64,000 nucleotides of DNA from Heterohyrax brucei (lineage: Eukaryota; Chordata; Mammalia; Hyracoidea; Procaviidae): assembly GCA_028571685.1 (NCBI GenBank), contig CM053156.1, positions 84,199,049 to 84,263,048 on the forward strand, in the 5' to 3' direction. Position 1 is the first letter of the stretch. The number at the start of each line of letters is the position of its first letter. This document shows positions 61,970 to 64,000 of the stretch, in pieces. A model generated the notes under the pieces. It was given only the letters and a program-made list of their open reading frames with translations. It had not been told where the DNA came from and ran no database searches. A program made the position numbers and the translations under genes.

Positions 61970-62829
61970 TTGTTTACAGACAAAAATAATAATACCTATT
62001 AAAAGGAGTTTGGGGCAATGAAAGCTTCTATCAAGACCAAGAGAGAATGGTTATTCACACATGGACAGAGAGAGTATCTTTCTTTGCTCTTCTGATTCTC
62101 CCCGTTCCTGTCACTCTTCTGCTCACACTCCAATTCACCTCTAGTTCATTTGAAAATCAAAACCGCAGACTCAACAGTCCGAAGTTCACCATTAGATGGA
62201 CTTCTTCAGGGAAATCTGACTCTGTAGATATATAAAAAATGTTCCCTCTCTGACCCAGGCAACTAAACCCAATCCTTTTGAGGTTGTTCCAATTAGCTAG
62301 AAATTATGCAGGTCTCCTGGGTTAGATCAAACAGTATGGCTTTTGGAAGGCACAGTGGATAGAGCAAGTATGAATGGCAACTCTCCAGCCATAGAAAACT
62401 CATGGTTTCATGGGGCAAATAGGAAAGGAACATTGAAACGAGTTAGTAAAATCCAAAATAAAAAAGAACCGCTGCCCTTTTAATACACACAAAGGAGAAA
62501 CTGTTTTTTCTTCAAGACAACAGGTGCTTCTATGTCGTTTTTAATTGACATTTCATTTGCTTAATTAAATGTAACTGGAGAAGTTGACCATTAGTAGAAT
62601 TTGCAGTAAAAATTCAAGACCTTGATTTCTTTTAGAAGCTGTTTATCTCTAAGTACTGGTCTGAAGTATCTCAACTTCCTACCACACTCTTCTTGCTAAA
62701 AATAAGTAAGTAGAATAAGTAACATAAAGTTCATTATTTTGAAATGAACAGAGGATGTACCACAGGACTTCTCCTCTTTAGGATATAATTCTTCCCTAAA
62801 AAGAGAATCATTTTGGAACACGAAGACTC
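61970..62829. other. intergenic, nothing recognised
   Basis: No feature supported. Confidence 0.35.
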
Positions 62830-62992
62830 AAAAAACCCAACCCAACCTGTTACTGTTGAATCAATGCTGACTCACAGCAAACTTATAGGACACAGTAGAA
62901 CTGTGCCATAGGGTTTCCAAACAGTGACTGGTGGATTCAGACTACTGACCATTCAACTGGCCATTCAACCACTGTACTGCCAGGGCTTCATA
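62830..62992 (-). mobile_element. AfroSINE (antisense), short class
   Basis: 'atcaatgctgactcacagca', 'agggtttccaaacagtgact' and 'accactgtactgccagggct'. Confidence 0.88.
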
Positions 62993-63084
62993 ATGTGAAT
63001 AACCATCCCCAAATGCAGAGATGAAGAACAGAGAACAGATCTCGAGACACGTATCACCTCTTCTTGACTTGGTGACCACCTAAA

Positions 63085-63315
63085 GTATGGGTTGGCAAAC
63101 TTGTCCTACTAAGGACCAGATGGTAAACATTTTAGGGTTTGTGAGTCACGTGCTGTCTGTCACAGCTACCCAACTCTGCCACTGCAGTGCAAAAGCAGTC
63201 ACAGACAATATGTAACCGAAGATTGAAACTGTATTCCAATAAAACTTTATTTACAAAACCAACTAGTGAGCTGGTTTTGTTCTGCAGGCTACAATTTGAT
63301 TACCCCTGACCTAGA
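63085..63315. mobile_element. hAT-type nonautonomous DNA transposon (MER-like)
   Basis: 'aaggaccagatggtaaacat', 'aataaaactttatttacaaa' and 'ggctacaatttgattacccc' reproduce a widespread mammalian hAT MITE, with inverted ends gggttggcaa and attacccctg. Confidence 0.7.
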
Positions 63316-63579
63316 GCACTGTGTTGAGACTTAGAGGCGTTTTCTTCGCTCAGGAGGAAAGATTAGCAGGGTCAGTTAGCGATGTGGCCAAAGGCTTGGG
63401 AAGGAAGGGTGAAAGGACTTAAGCTATGTAACAGTCATTCCTTCAAGCTGTCCAATGTGTGATTTTGTTCACCTATTCCCACGAGTCGCCCTATAACGAA
63501 AATCATAAACTGACTGCCTAGGATGGAAGGTGCTGTCTGAGTTTTGTTTATTGGTTTGTTTGCTGAGGTTCACTAATTG

Positions 63580-63650
63580 CCCTAGATAGGGATCATGCTC
63601 ATGACTTTGGCCTCATTAGCACCAGCTGTAACCAGTTGAGCTATCTAGCC
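63580..63650 (-). pseudogene. tRNA-Ile(AAU)-like pseudogene / retrosequence
   Basis: The minus strand reads GGCTAGATAGCTCAACTGG, then CTGGTGCTAATGAGGCC with anticodon AAT in a seven-base loop, and ATGATCCC in the T-arm. The A box (TAGCTCAACTGG) matches the consensus; the B box is degraded. Five of seven acceptor pairs survive and the anticodon stem has a mismatch. An A-rich stretch (CAAACAAACCAATAAACA) follows within 30 bases, pointing to retroposition. Confidence 0.6.
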
Positions 63651-64000
63651 ACACATGGAACTGCTGGAAAGGCAGGGGGAAAAATAATAATGTCCTTGTT
63701 CCATTGAATCGGTAATGGCTAACACTGGGCAAAAGATCATTAGGAGACCGAAGAGCTGGCGTCTATCTCAGCTCAGCCTCTTGTTATTAGACAGCCTCAG
63801 CTTCCTACTTCAGGAGTTGTAGATTAATGAAACTTCTGTTAAGTGTTCTACACCTTCAATAAACACAGGCTACTGTTGCTCCTTTATGAGGTAGATAATG
63901 CAGTATTTAGTAAGAAAAATGAAAATCATTTCCAAGCTACATAATGTGGGAAAATGAGGAAAAAAAGGGCACAGGAACTCATAACATAGTAGATTTTTTT

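Overview
The window looks like nuclear DNA from a placental mammal of the Afrotheria, most probably a paenungulate such as an elephant or sea cow. It is packed with tRNA-headed SINEs of the AfroSINE type (about 45 recognisable copies or pieces, both strands), fragments of an RTE/BovB-type LINE, old L1, L2, MIR, MER5-like and MaLR-like LTR relics, and a palindromic mariner-like element. Most long reading frames are chance frames through repeats. Copies of AfroSINE about 45 bp shorter in the middle occur beside full-length ones; as I recall, such a deletion class is typical of paenungulates.

The only confident protein gene is CBLN4 (cerebellin 4) on the minus strand. Three coding exons (16115-15825, 12824-12708 and 11120-10923) join in phase 0 into a complete 201-residue secreted C1q-domain synaptic organiser. 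The exons sit with a CpG-rich promoter region (about 15450-17480), a TATA box at 16912-16920, a probable 5'UTR of about 770 bases with two short uORFs, and a 3'UTR with two candidate poly(A) signals (10347-10352 and 9775-9780). The block from about 9.0 to 18.4 kb holds no recognisable AfroSINE, in contrast with most of the rest of the window.

Region by region: 1-9 kb is intergenic, with AfroSINEs, one palindromic mariner-like element, an L1 3' end, CT-rich tracts and a perfect 67-bp tandem duplication. 9.7-17.5 kb is CBLN4. 17.5-35 kb is intergenic repeat mosaic, with a long GT microsatellite, two more mariner-like copies and several LTR and RTE pieces. Around 35.0-35.6 kb a frameshifted coding-like relic of unknown identity lies on the minus strand. 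36-48 kb holds L2, L1 and MIR relics and further AfroSINEs. 48.9-50.8 kb is the longest RTE LINE copy, decayed and with an altered catalytic box. 51-64 kb is again nested repeats, ending with a tRNA-Ile-like retrosequence at 63580-63650.

I found no previously undescribed multi-gene system. The points most worth checking are the palindromic mariner-derived elements, the unidentified relic at 35 kb, the uORFs of CBLN4, the nested insertions with readable target-site duplications, and the shared tail of AfroSINE and RTE.
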